DNA of 64,000 nucleotides from positions 74,953,916 through 75,017,915 of the forward strand of contig CAKMRJ010005745.1 in NCBI GenBank assembly GCA_928212115.1. Reading direction: 5' to 3'. Below the pieces are notes generated by a model. That model saw only the letters and a list, made by a program, of their open reading frames with translations, searched no databases and was not told where the DNA came from. Numbering within the stretch: the first letter of the stretch is position 1; every line of letters begins with the position of its first letter. Of this stretch, positions 36,020-47,574 are shown one piece after another. Source of the stretch: Lactuca virosa. Taxonomy: Eukaryota > Streptophyta > Magnoliopsida > Asterales > Asteraceae. Both the position numbers and the translations under genes were made by a program.

Positions 36020-36450
36020 GGTCCCTTTTCCTCTTAATGCCCTAGGCATTTGGAAAATCAGAACGATCGGATATTATAGCATATGCAATCGATCCTATAC
36101 CCAAAGCGTATGGGACACGATTCATAATGTCTTACATAAAGACGTGATACTTTACCAGTCTCCTACTATAATATTTCTATTTGCCATATTCTCACAATTT
36201 TGATTATGAAGAGGGATGTCGTAATCATATCCAAATTTTGAGAACGCAATTATCATTTCCATATATAGAATTTCCTTACGTTGAACCATTCCAACATAAC
36301 ATTCATATATATTTGACTAAATTTGACTAAAATATCACAATCTAAGCTTTTAGATTTGAAATGAAGTATAATATTCTCTCCCTTAATGATAGCAAAACAA
36401 CTCTTCAACCCTTGCAACTTTGCAAATTGAAATTCTTGTTTTCTATAATT
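36020..36450 (-). pseudogene. Copia-3 eroded reverse transcriptase / RNase H trace
   Basis: Around 36,040-36,135 the minus strand reads MNRVPYALGIGSIAYAI, matching the segment between reverse transcriptase and RNase H of Copia proteins. Around 36,253-36,468 it reads FSQIYMNVMLEWFNVRKF, like the preceding helix. Stops are frequent, and the YVDD box was not found. Confidence 0.6.
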
Positions 36451-38448
36451 AATATTGCTAACTCGCAAATCATAATAATCATGCTCCCACTAACATGATA
36501 ATTATCTTCTTACCAGCATAACACTTATGCTCCCACTAGCTTTGACATGTATTTAGAAATCAATTGGACTTCTAGAAATCAATACTTATTGACTTTCTTA
36601 CCGAAGTTCATATTTCTGACACGAGATGCTTCGATAAGCTTTTATCTAATCTTCTAGAAAACAACTCATACACCTTTCCTTAGATAGCTCACATGTGTGT
36701 CTAAAAATTCTAGAACTTATATCAATAAGTCTCGAATGTTCAAACTAATTGCCAAATCTCACAATTCGAACTATGAAGAGGGATGTCGTAATCATAATCG
36801 AATTCGAGAATGCAATTTACATAATCGCCATCTCCTTAAAATCTCTCTTAGTGAAAGCGTTTCCTCACAATCATTTTCATGAAGGAGGGAAACCTTATGA
36901 CACTTAGATTTTATGGTGCATGTGTTCTATCCATGTGATTTTGTCATAACCACAATCATAAGATAATGTTTGTGACAAATCCAAACTCTTATGGATAGAA
37001 CTTGTTCATTCTTAATTTCTTGCCATCAAGGGTCCCACCATTGCTTCCCAGTTATTTAGCAGCTCACCTATGCCAGTCAATGTACTTTCATTGATCAAGG
37101 TGTTTGCCCTTATGCATTCAATTGAGAACTCGTAGAACTCATATGCATAATCACTCAACTGGATTGGCACAGAAATACAATTTTGTCAACACGATAGGTT
37201 ATAATCCTCAAGTCGTGTGCTAGTGTTTAATAGGTTTACTTCTTGATTTGTTCATGAAACTTTTCAGGATCTTTAGACTCCCACTGACCTCTTGACATAT
37301 TAGATTCTCTTATCAAGAAACATTTCTTGACAAAACAAATATCCAAGAGTTAGTGTGTGTCTATATCAAGACAAAACTACGCGTACTTTGGTACTAGTTG
37401 GTCTATGTCTTATTCAAGACATCACAACTTACCAAAATGTGAAAATGTAAGAACATTCCTACTTAAGATTATGTCACTCAAGTCACAATCTTGGAGTTTG
37501 ACTCTAAGACTTGATTTTGGAACGAAGTACGATTCATCTTATTGTCTTAACCAATTTGACAATTCTCGACTCCTCTTCTTAGCCATACTAGTGCACTAAG
37601 GTGTCCTTAGAGGATGAATTGTAATATGGTTCTTAAGACGATCATAAACATGATACAAAAGTACTCTCCCTTCTTCTTAGATTGGAGAAACTTTTATTTT
37701 TCTTGCCTAATTGATTCTTCTTATTCGTTCTGCCATTCATTGAAACCTTTCAATGATTCAGAATCAAACTTAATCTTTTAAGTATAATCATATTTACTAA
37801 TCTTTTAGCAAATCATGACGAACATTTTATCGATCTTTGTGGTGGACTTGACTAGCGCACAACATTGTGTACCAGATCTCATTATCCTTCACTTGACTCA
37901 CATACTTATGTGAACAAGGAATTAGTCTCAATTTTCCATATACGAAGGTTCTCATTTGTCACACAATACCAGTTGCATGATTCCAAGTTTCTGTCCAATT
38001 GAAACTTAGGCGATGAGAATCTGTCCTCATTTGGTAAATTTCTGACATTTCCACAAATAACATAACTAAGAATCGAACCCATTCACAATATTGCTAACAA
38101 TAGAACCATTCAAACACCAATTTTCATAAAATCCATCGTAAGGAAACATAAATAAGATAAATCAAAATTTATTTTATTGCGGAAAAATATTGTCCTTACA
38201 ATGCGATTACTAATGAAAACTATGTAAACATTACTTAGCAATCTATCCTAACTCTAAAGTAGTAGCTTAAATATCTGATCCTTGAATCATGCGATCGAAA
38301 TCCATTTCTTCGCGATCAGACTCAGCTTGCTCCTTCCTTTAAGCTTCCTTTCCTTTCTTCGATCCTTCAAACATCGAAATGTAATCTTATCACATCATGT
38401 ATTAAGAATCTCCAAATAGGAACTTAATAGAGTTAGATAGTGGATTTT

Positions 38449-39125
38449 CACCTGAAGCAGAGTCATACATCTTGACTCTCCCATCTCTTAGATCTCTCAG
38501 GTAGTCAGGGCAGCTTCGTAACCAATGCCCCTACTTTTTGGCAGTAAAAACTTATGGACTCTCTGGAATGGCACACGGGACTATCTCAAACTCAGCCTTT
38601 CTCTTGCGTAGAGAAAACTTTTCTAGACTTCCAATGTTACCATTGCCCATAGAGGGTTGGGATATTGATTTACCAGATAAATTTGCTGACCAGTGCGCCA
38701 AATCATTTCTGATTCAGCAGCAATAAACAAATAAGTAATATCAACAAGGGTCATGTCGTGGTCCATCATATAGTACTCTCTAACGAACTTACCATATGAT
38801 TCGGGGAGTGACTAAAGAACCAAGTCAACAACCAACTTCCTTTAAACATCGACACCCAACAATCCCAATTTATCAATATCTAACCTTTTATCCAAGACAT
38901 GAGCACATATAGACTTTCCATTTTCGTGTCTTTTGCCAATAGCGCTTGAGTGACCTTGAACTTTTCAAGTCTTAGAACATGTGGGTCAGGGAGAATTATT
39001 GGAGGAGGTGGAGGAAATGAAGCATGATTTCTATTTCCACAATACAATCATGGAACATCATCTTCATGTGGAAAACTTTTTCCAATGGATTTAGGAAGAC
39101 CATAGTTGTCAGATTTTGACATCTA
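38449..39125 (-). pseudogene. Copia-3 gag remnant
   Basis: The minus strand near 39,120 begins MSKSDNYGLPKSIGKSF. Later frames contain SLPESYGKFVREYYMMDHDM and LFIAAESEMIW, then GHWLRSCPDYLRDLRDGRVK, the tail of a zinc knuckle like that of Copia-1 (GHWKRSCPEYL). The first Cys pair is damaged and several stops interrupt the frame. Confidence 0.7.
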
Positions 39126-39926
39126 TAAATCGGGAGAAAATTCAAGTTAGTTGATTGAGTCCTTAATAAAACACTCAAATGAGATATTAAGGCTAGGATC
39201 CAACACAATATTCTACAATTTGGAAGAGGGATGCCGTAATCCAACTTGCAGAACATTTGAAGGTAAGTGAATGACGATTCACTAATTTTCCACCATGAAA
39301 AACGAAAAGGAGATTAAGTTTTAAATGTATTGAAAACTCCTAGATCTTTTGAGATTCATTGAACATTTCAATGGCATGTTTAAATCTCGATATGCCCCTC
39401 GATTTGTGACTGGGATGTCGAGGATCACAAAACAGGGTGTGAATAACCATGCAAACTTACATGGTGTCCCCAATGTTACAATCACCTATTCGATGTGCCG
39501 GTTAACCACACACGCTCCATCGAACTATGACAAACACCGAGTCACCCTTCGCTACCTTTGCTTAGAACCCATTTAGTGTGCCGGTTAACCACACACGCTC
39601 CACTAACATCTCAACAAGGTTACAAAGTGTAATTCCATGGAATTGCATCGATTTCACTTTTTCTTAAAGTAACTAAGATTGGGAATTTGGTAAAAACATT
39701 TAGTTACTTTATTCATTATACTTTTAATGAGGAGAGGGTTTGCCTTATCCTACCCGTTCGGCTAACGACCCTCCACCAATCAAGGAAGCGGTGGGTGAGA
39801 GTGGACACCCATTAAACGGCCATTTTATAGGCCATAACCTTATACCCTCCTTATAGATCGACTTCGTGAATGAGGCCTACTAACGGTAAGACTAGCAGTT
39901 TAAGTTATACATATATAATATTAGAC

Positions 39927-39978
<52 letters not shown>

Positions 39979-40553
39979 TAAGGGTGTATTTTACACTTTT
40001 AAAATACTAGGTGGTTTTATTAATTTTCTCTTTTAATTAAACTTTTAATTAACTTAATAAAACCATAAGGGTGTAATTTAAACTATTTTGATTTAATCAT
40101 TATTCAAAAATTAAACAATTAATTAAATTATTAAATAAAATAAGGATTACTAATTTAAATTAAATATATTAACTTAATTTAATCATATATCCATGGATTT
40201 CAAAATTTAGGCAGGGATATCTTTAATTATCCAATTAAACAATTAACAAGATAATTACCAAATATAACAACCTACTAACAGATTCCTTAGATCTCGAAAT
40301 CTTCTGCTTGGAGTGGAAGGCAAGGCTTTCAAACTTGCCTAAAAATCAAAAACCCTAGGGTTAGGAAACCCTAGATTTCGACTCCAAGGTGGCCAAAGGA
40401 AAGGGTTTGAAAACCCTTAGGGATTTTCGAAAAACAGGGTTCTTAAACCCTAATTTGCGAAAATTTAAAGGCCTTAGGGTTTAATAGCCATAAACCCTAA
40501 TTTTGTCTAGTTCAATCAATTGTACCAAATCAAATTGAAAACAAAAACCATAC
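39126..40553 (-). other. Copia-3 5' leader with AT microsatellite
   Basis: 39,360-39,900 matches the Copia-1 leader (for example GTGCCGGTTAACCACAC and CCCGTTCGGCTAACGACC). A TA run follows at about 39,933-39,975, in the same relative place as in Copia-1. No coding frame is seen. Confidence 0.65.
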
Positions 40554-40565
40554 GCTCTGATACCA
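40554..40565 (-). promoter_or_regulatory. Copia-3 primer-binding site
   Basis: The minus strand reads TGGTATCAGAGC, one base from the inner edge of the 5' LTR at 40,567. Confidence 0.92.
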
Positions 40566-40566
40566 C

Positions 40567-41426
40567 TGATGGGTTTTGTACATAACAAACAATCCTATGT
40601 GTGCATGCAACCCTAATTTGAGGATCTATGTTTTCACTATTAGACATACAAGCATTGAACACAAAAACTAGAAACCCTAGGAGGCACATGTAATTTTCGA
40701 AATTAACATATAATTAGGGTTAGGATACGTACCTTGATTGTTATATTGTAAAAACAATCAAATCCTTGAAGTCTTGAACTTTGGTAGCAAGCGCCACAAG
40801 TGTCGCGCCTCTAATGGCTCACAAACAAACCTAGCAACCAAGGATTACTATGGAGAGAGAGAAGTAGAGTAGAATTTTGGCCCTTAGCCTTTCTTGGAGT
40901 GCCTTGGACGAAATCCAACCCTTTAGGGGTTTATATAGGTGATAAGGAAGGTTTAGGATAAGGCAGGTGTATCTTAGATAACCCTAATCCCTTAACTTCC
41001 TCCCTAAGGCTTCCAAGGCACCCTTAGAGCCCAAGGAAACCCTAGGACACTCTAGATTTCGTTCCCCACCTCTAAGGGAGGTTCTAGAATGCTCAATGCT
41101 CAACTTTTGAACATTGTCACCTTTAGTCCCTACAGTTTCAATTAATTCCTTTAATCCCAAAATTAATTCCAAAATAATTTCTGATTAAATATTAATTAAA
41201 CAATATGATTTCTAATTAATATATTATATCCATAATACATTAATAAATCATTTATCTTGATTTCTAATTAATTTATTAACCAAGTAATAAATTAATAAAT
41301 CATTCTTCTCTCTCTAACAGTTATCCTATTCAATTGCCAGGTTTGAAGGCAGCCCAAAAGGACATTGCTACTATCAATTCAAGTACATAACAATTATAGT
41401 TATGGGCTTAGACACCTAATCCAACA
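40567..41426 (-). repeat. Copia-3 5' LTR
   Basis: It is the near-identical partner of 33,705-34,568, running TGATGGG to CCAACA on the plus strand and followed by the TTATT duplication. Confidence 0.93.
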
Positions 41427-42274
41427 TTATTTCCTATGGAGTTTTTCTGCTCGAATGTTGTTTGCTTGTTGCTTTATAGGACTCTTTCGGGTGTGAATTA
41501 ACTACCAAATGAAACGTTAAGTCACATGCTGCAAAGTTTAAATAATCTTAGAGTGAAGGATTTGGTTCTATTGTGTAACTCTTGTCTGAGTCCAACCGTT
41601 TTAGGGTTGAGTCTTTTAATCTAAGATTATTTAAGTTATGTTGCATGTGATTATTTAAGTTATTCATGAAGTAGTTAACTGGCACTAATGGGGGTCTTTC
41701 GACAGCTGATGACAGGGTGTGGTGAGCATCCTAGGATAGCCTAGGGAATGTGTAGTACTCATGGTATGCTATTTAGCAGGTGTTGGGAGTATCATTATGA
41801 GGAGATAACTTAACAGATTCGGGATGATTCTTAAGGAAAGTATGGATAAGTGTGGAAGGTAGTATTGGGCCCGTACTACTGGAAGCACAGGATCCATACT
41901 CGAATCGAGGAAAGTCACGAGGAGTGTAAGAAGCCAGTAGAGGATGATGTGCATGTTTCTGTTTACTGGGTAAAGTCTGATGGATTAATGATGACGGTTT
42001 GGTCTTGTTTAATAGGATGACGACGTCTGGACGGGAAGTAGAGCCCTCTGAGATTGGTGTCGACTCAAGGTTACATGGTTAGATTGCTACTGAGGTTTCA
42101 CAGATATTGTGGGAAGATTTTCCTGGTACCGTGCTTCGGATCAGGGGTTGGCTAATTGCTAAGTTCGAGGAGTGAACTGCAGCCTTGCAAACTGTGAGAG
42201 GGACTGATGAGGTGACTACTGGGGGAGATCTTGATGTGGGCACGTAACTCGGAAAGAGAAAGAGGGCTCATTTA

Positions 42275-42511
42275 GTGATGGACGAAGAGTTTGAGGCTGA
42301 TAACCTGGGTACTGAAACTCAGGGGGGCTTTGATATCTGTAGAAAGTATGGCGGAATCCATGGGGTTGCTTTTCACAAGTTCAAATGCTACGAGTGTGGA
42401 GAGAAAGGGCATGTCATTCACGACTGCAAGAAGGATCAGACGTGTTTCCACTGTCACCAGTCGGCTCATCTCAAACCTAAATATCCTGCATGGGTAGCAG
42501 AGGGAGTGTAA
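42275..42511 (+). pseudogene. Gypsy-2 gag zinc-knuckle remnant
   Basis: The frame reads CYECGEKGHVIHDC, a complete CX2CX4HX4C knuckle, then CFHCHQSAHLKPKYP, a second knuckle whose last Cys is replaced by Tyr. Two successive knuckles fit Gypsy gag. The N-terminal gag part upstream (from about 42,000) is recognisable only in pieces. Confidence 0.75.
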
Positions 42512-45300
42512 GCCTAGATACCAACCGTCCGACAGGAGGTCAAGGTTGAATCCCAAGAAATCACAGGTATGAATTTTGATCCTTGGTTTTATCTTGAATG
42601 GATAGTCATTCGTATAGTTAGCTTGTTAGAACTATTATGTTAGAATCTGTAGGTTTTAGTGGGTCAGGGTTTCGACCTTCGGGGTGCTTCGTAAATCATA
42701 AAGTAAGAGGATCGTTCGTGAAGGGTTGGAACCTATAATGTTTGGAAAGCTTCTGACATCTCCATCTAGGGCTCAGCTTTTCCTTGCGATTGCTGGTTAT
42801 TATTCAAGAATTGTCATATGCCATTTTGCATACCGAGAGATGTGTTTAGATATTACATAGACGAACCGGTTTTAGGCTTCGACGTGGAAGACGTCAGCCA
42901 ATGAGGGAGCAAGCCATGATTGGGGGAGGCATGAGCGTTCTTCTTGAAGGATCAACAACCAGATTGATTTTGATGGTTCCCACGCAATGGGCCGGAGGAA
43001 GTAGCAGTGGAAGTTCGTTGGATTTCTAGTGTTCGAGAGATTGATCAGAAGCGGGTGCAGGGTGCGTTGTTTTTAGATTCCTACTCTCGGGGTTGTGCAT
43101 GCAGTCCTTGTGTTGAAAGCTTCTAGAAAAGATATCGATGTAGCCGGTTGTCCTTTCTGGGACAATGAAATAGAGTTAAGAGGAGTGTGTTGCTTAGGTT
43201 GAATATCAGTTGGAGGGTGGGTTAGCTCGTTGAATCAATCCCTATCATTAATAGGGGTATATATATCGTTGATTTATCAATCTATTTCAGGGTGTAATGG
43301 ATGCACTTTTGCACGAGTTTTGGTTCAGTGGATGAAATTGTTCGAGAATTTTCGAGTAGTATCAGTTAACGGTGCTATGTAAGCATGAATCTTTCTTTAA
43401 GTGTAGAGAAACAAATATTTTTGGACCTATGAATAGAGTGTCGGAGTAACGTTGGCCAGTTTCTGGAAGGACGCCGGATCTACACGGAATCCCTTTTCGG
43501 CAGGGTCGTGTCGGTAAGGTTGGAAATGAGTCAGTCTGATCTCGGTTCTGAAAGCATTAAAGAAGTTTGGTCTAATCAGTTGAATCATTTCTATAATTAA
43601 TAGGGGTATAGATATCGTTGATTTATCAATCTATTTCAGGGTGTAATGGATGCACTTTTGCACGGGTTTCGGTTCAGTGGATGAAATTGTTCGAGAATTT
43701 TCGAGTAGTATGAGTTAACGGTGCTATGTAAGCATCAATCTTTCTTTAAGTGTAGAGAAACAAATATTTTTGGACCTATGAATAGAGTGTCAGAGTAACG
43801 TTGGCCAGTTTCTGGAAGGACTTCGGATCTACGCGGAATCCCTTTTCGGTGGGGTCGTGTCGGTAAGGTTGGAAAGGAGTCAGTCTGATCTCGGTTCTGA
43901 TAGCATTAAAGAAGTTTGGTCCAATCAGTTGAGAAATTGTAGGATTGTTTCGATTATTTAAACTGGAAAGTTTATTTGAGAAGGTTTTGTGGCTAGGATG
44001 TTTATTGATATAAATGGTGATCAAGCTGGAAAGGTTAAGATTTGGACACCATGGATTGTGGATGTATAGTAAAAGTCTTGAAGTCGTTAGGGAAGGACTG
44101 ATTCCAAGTGGGGGAGAACCGCTTGGAAATAACATAAATAATTTCAAGTGCGGATTGACTTGGAATCCATATCTAGGGCAAGACAATAGTTGGTTTTGAT
44201 CGTAATTAGGAAATTAGAGATTAAGGATTTGGGTTATCTCGGTCGGGGATCCGGCTCATATTAATCTTCGCTTAGGTATTCTTGTAGATGGTTGGCAAAA
44301 CCATGGGTTGGGCCCATGGCAGTTGTGGAAGTGCTATGAGACCGTGGGGTAACCGTAGCATTCACTATGTGGTAGACAGGCGTGGAAGTGTGGTAAGGCT
44401 ACGACTTGACTTGTGACATTCTATGTGACAAGTTAGGTCATATCAGGAATGGTTGTGAGAATGTGGAAGGACTGTGCATTGTAGTATGTTATGGATCATG
44501 TGGTTTTAGTAAGTGTTAAGCAAGATGTTGTTTAGATTCCTACAAGTAGGTGGGATGATGGTTGCATGTCTATTGGCCCACCGGATGCTGGTCGAGAATC
44601 TTCATGGCTGAGATCGAGATTTGGCAAGAATGGTGAGGAATCATGAGCTTCTCATCTTAATGGTTGGATGGTTTCACGATGCATCGTGAACCAGTGGTTG
44701 TGTGATTCATATGGGTGGGGCCCCGTAGTCATTTGATTAAGACTCTTAAATCTTAGATCGTTAGTCTTATTGGCATGTTTGGGTGTTAGTGCATTGTTAG
44801 GAGTCGGGAGACTCAGTGACCAGCTGGATTGAGTCACGTGGGCAGTTAAAGGTTGTTGGGAGTAATAGCTTCGCATCAGAAGTCTCTTGCGGAGTGTTTT
44901 CATTATGAACCCCGTTTGCTTGCGGGCTATTTATTTGGAGTTTGGTTACCAATGTTAGGTATCGATTATGGAATCTCGAGTTATGATGTTCGTTGTAAAT
45001 GTCTTGAGTGATTTGTCAGGTGGATGTATACTTAAGCTGATAATTGATTTGGATGCAACATGAATTCTTGGATGGACCATCATTATGCTCGTGGGAGCAA
45101 TGGGTTGGTGATGACTTGTCAGAAAGTCAAGTGTGTATTTAAGGTCTTTGGGTACAATTTCTAGATTTGGGATTGGTTGGAGTTCATGATCGGTATGTTT
45201 TGAATATTCTTTCTGCGTGTTTTGGTGGTGTTCCTAGTCAGGGACTAGGGGTAGGTACGACAAATAAATCATCATCAATCTCAGAGTATGGTTTTTAAAG
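42512..45300 (+). other. Gypsy-2 interior, degenerate, with no clear pol
   Basis: One short stretch near 42,775-42,825 (LAIAGYYSRIV) resembles the GYY motif after Gypsy reverse transcriptase. Otherwise no polymerase, RNase H or integrase motif is seen. A 350-bp tandem duplication occupies 43,229-43,930. Confidence 0.5.
43229..43930 (+). repeat. Tandem duplication, two ~350-bp copies
   Basis: 43,229-43,578 and 43,579-43,930 repeat each other with few changes, both carrying TTGATTTATCAATCTATTTC, GATGCACTTTTGCACG and CTGGAAGGAC. There is no spacer. Confidence 0.9.
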
Positions 45301-45306
45301 TTTAGA

Positions 45307-46947
45307 TGTAACATCCAATTTTCAGTTATTTCCATTTTAGCTCTTGGCCTAATTAAACTTTACATTATTGGTCCCTTATTGTTAAAAGACTTGCACTTCA
45401 GCCCGTATGTTGGGCGTACATGAGGTATGCGCAACGTACTTGTGAGATACCTGGAACATGGAAACCATGCTAGTACGTTGGGCGTACATGTGATACGTAG
45501 GGCGCACTAGCTCAGCCTCTAAACCCTAAATTTTAGGGTTTCACCCCTACATAAAGACATTAACTCACCCTTGGACCTCCCATAATCAGCCTCCACTCCC
45601 TTTTAGCCTTAATATCGAACCCTAGCCTTGAGAGTGGAGATCTTGGAGTCTTTTTGGTGATTTTGTGCATTCTTGTTGAGAAAAAAGGCCCTTGAGGAAA
45701 GTGGTGTTGCAAATAAGCTTGTGGATCCAGAAACTCCATCATCTTGTGCATCTTTTGAAGGTATAAAGTCCATACCTTGCTAATGTTCTACTTAGATCTC
45801 TTTAGATGGGTTTTTATGAGCTTTTTGTCTCAAATCTTGGATCTTTGTGAGTATGGGTTACTCCAAAGTATTTTGGATGTCCTTTTAGATGTATTAAAGT
45901 GCTTAGATTCATAAAAATGGTTGCTTGATGGTCCCTTTCCAGTCATGCTAGAATTTGGTGGTGTTGAGTATGGATTAAGTTAGGGTTTTAAGGTTTAAGC
46001 TCTTTTCAGCCATGCAAAGGCTTAAAGTTATGGGCTTTATGGATTAGGATGTTCTATGGAGGTCAGATCTATGTTTGGATTGCATGTCTTAATGATTAAG
46101 ACATTTTGGAGTGATTTTTGGGATCAGACGACGTACGCCCAACATACTTCTGGTTACGCCCAGCGTAGCCAGGCCTGACCCTGGCCCACCTGATTCTTCG
46201 AGTACGCTGCACGTAGGGGGAGTGTACACCCAATGTATGTGTTGGGCAGTTGACTTTTGATTTTTGGTCCAAATTTAGGGTTTTGGACCATGGAAGGGGA
46301 AAATGGTCTTTTTCCCCTTAAGGGGCATAGTTGTGGGATTTGGACTTGTGAGTTGAGTTATAGACCTTAATTATTAATTAGGGTTAGTTATTGTGTTATT
46401 AGGTGGAGTCTAGTTCCGGCAGTCCGGGTGTGAGATTTATTTGCTATCAATATCAGGTGAATCTCCTCACTTATTCTTACCTGTGTGGTAGAATAGTTGT
46501 ATCGGTGATGACCAGCTGGGTCTAGCTGTTATTATGGTGTTATACTATTTATGTGTGACTGAGACTCTGGGTAGTCTCCAGGGTTGCTGATAACCTACAG
46601 GGCGTGTTGTTTGCCCACTGGGACTGCTGATAGTCCTCAGGGTTGCTGATAACCCATAATTGTTTATTTATGTTGTGATGTGTGTGGTATCTTAGGGAAC
46701 TCACTAAGCTTCGTGCTTTCAGTTGTTGATTATATGTGTTTCAGGTACTTCTTAGGATCGCGGGAAGACGAAGGTCTGATTGTACACACTCACTGGGAGA
46801 TTTGTTACTGGGCATTTTGTGGCACTCTGATGATTTGTGATGATGATTTCTCTTTGATACTTGTGTTTTTCTGATGACTTGGTTTATGAACAATATTTTG
46901 GGTAATTTTAAAAATAAAAATTTTGGTTTGAAATTTAAGGTGTTACA
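45307..46947 (+). repeat. Solo Gypsy LTR nested in Gypsy-2, TSD TTAGA
   Basis: It starts TGTAACATCC and ends AGGTGTTACA and is flanked by TTAGA (45,302-45,306 and 46,948-46,952). It shares CTCACTAAGCTT and TTTCAGGTACTTCT with the Gypsy-2 LTRs but is otherwise diverged. CGTTGGGCGTAC-type motifs lie at 45,400-45,510 and 46,130-46,235, and GGGTTGCTGATAACC repeats lie at 46,560-46,660. Confidence 0.9.
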
Positions 46948-47371
46948 TTAGAACTAATGGCTCCCCAGTTCTGAGAAATATATTCATAGAGTTGGTTTGT
47001 GGTTGTATTTTTGAGAGTTCTCGGTTGTGTGGTTCTCACTGGAAGTTGGGCCTTGCAGTTAGGGGGAGAAAGATAATCATTGCGATTGAGTATTTTCAAG
47101 TTATTGGTTTGTTTGTTGGCCGATGTGGATTTCTGAGTGGTCTCTCGAGTTTTCTTTATAATATGCCTTGATTTCGAAGTGGATAAAGGGAGTTTGTGAA
47201 ATACGGTGACGTTATTCGTGTTCCACTACACCGGTTATTTAGCTCAGACTCGTGTTAGGAGTCGCCTTTGTTTTGACGTGGAGGGTTCATCAGCAGTGAA
47301 TAGTCAGAGGTTCTATTTTCTAGTAGTATCAGCAAGATAATTCGGGTCGGAAGGGTTCCGTATGGTTCGGG

Positions 47372-47557
47372 TTGCGGAGTGAAGTCATATTGACAGTGTT
47401 CCGAGATGCTTTTTCCTGCTTGGGAGTCAGACAAGGTATTGGATTTCTGAATATCAGGCAGCGTAGTGATGGTTTTTCTTCATTGGTTAAAGTTAGTGGA
47501 TCAAGGATTCATTATCCAGAGTTGTTTGCAGCAGCGGACTTCGAGGACGAAATCTGA
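47372..47557 (+). pseudogene. Gypsy-2 pol C-terminal end
   Basis: The frame ends RIHYPELFAAADFEDEI and a stop just before the right LTR. Gypsy polyproteins of the chromovirus type end in a similar Tyr-Pro plus acidic tail. The rest of the frame is not recognisable. Confidence 0.5.
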
Positions 47558-47574
47558 TTCAAATGAGGGAAAAT

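Larger units (their letters stand above)
33705..41426 (-). mobile_element. Copia-3: young, non-autonomous Copia-type element, TSD TTATT
   Basis: LTRs of about 860 bp (33,705-34,568 and 40,567-41,426) are almost identical, with roughly a dozen differences by eye. The insertion is flanked by TTATT (33,700-33,704 and 41,427-41,431). The primer site at its right end and the polypurine tract at its left show that it reads leftward. Inside, only eroded gag and reverse transcriptase/RNase H traces remain. Young ends with a decayed interior suggest that it moved using proteins from a relative. Confidence 0.92.
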
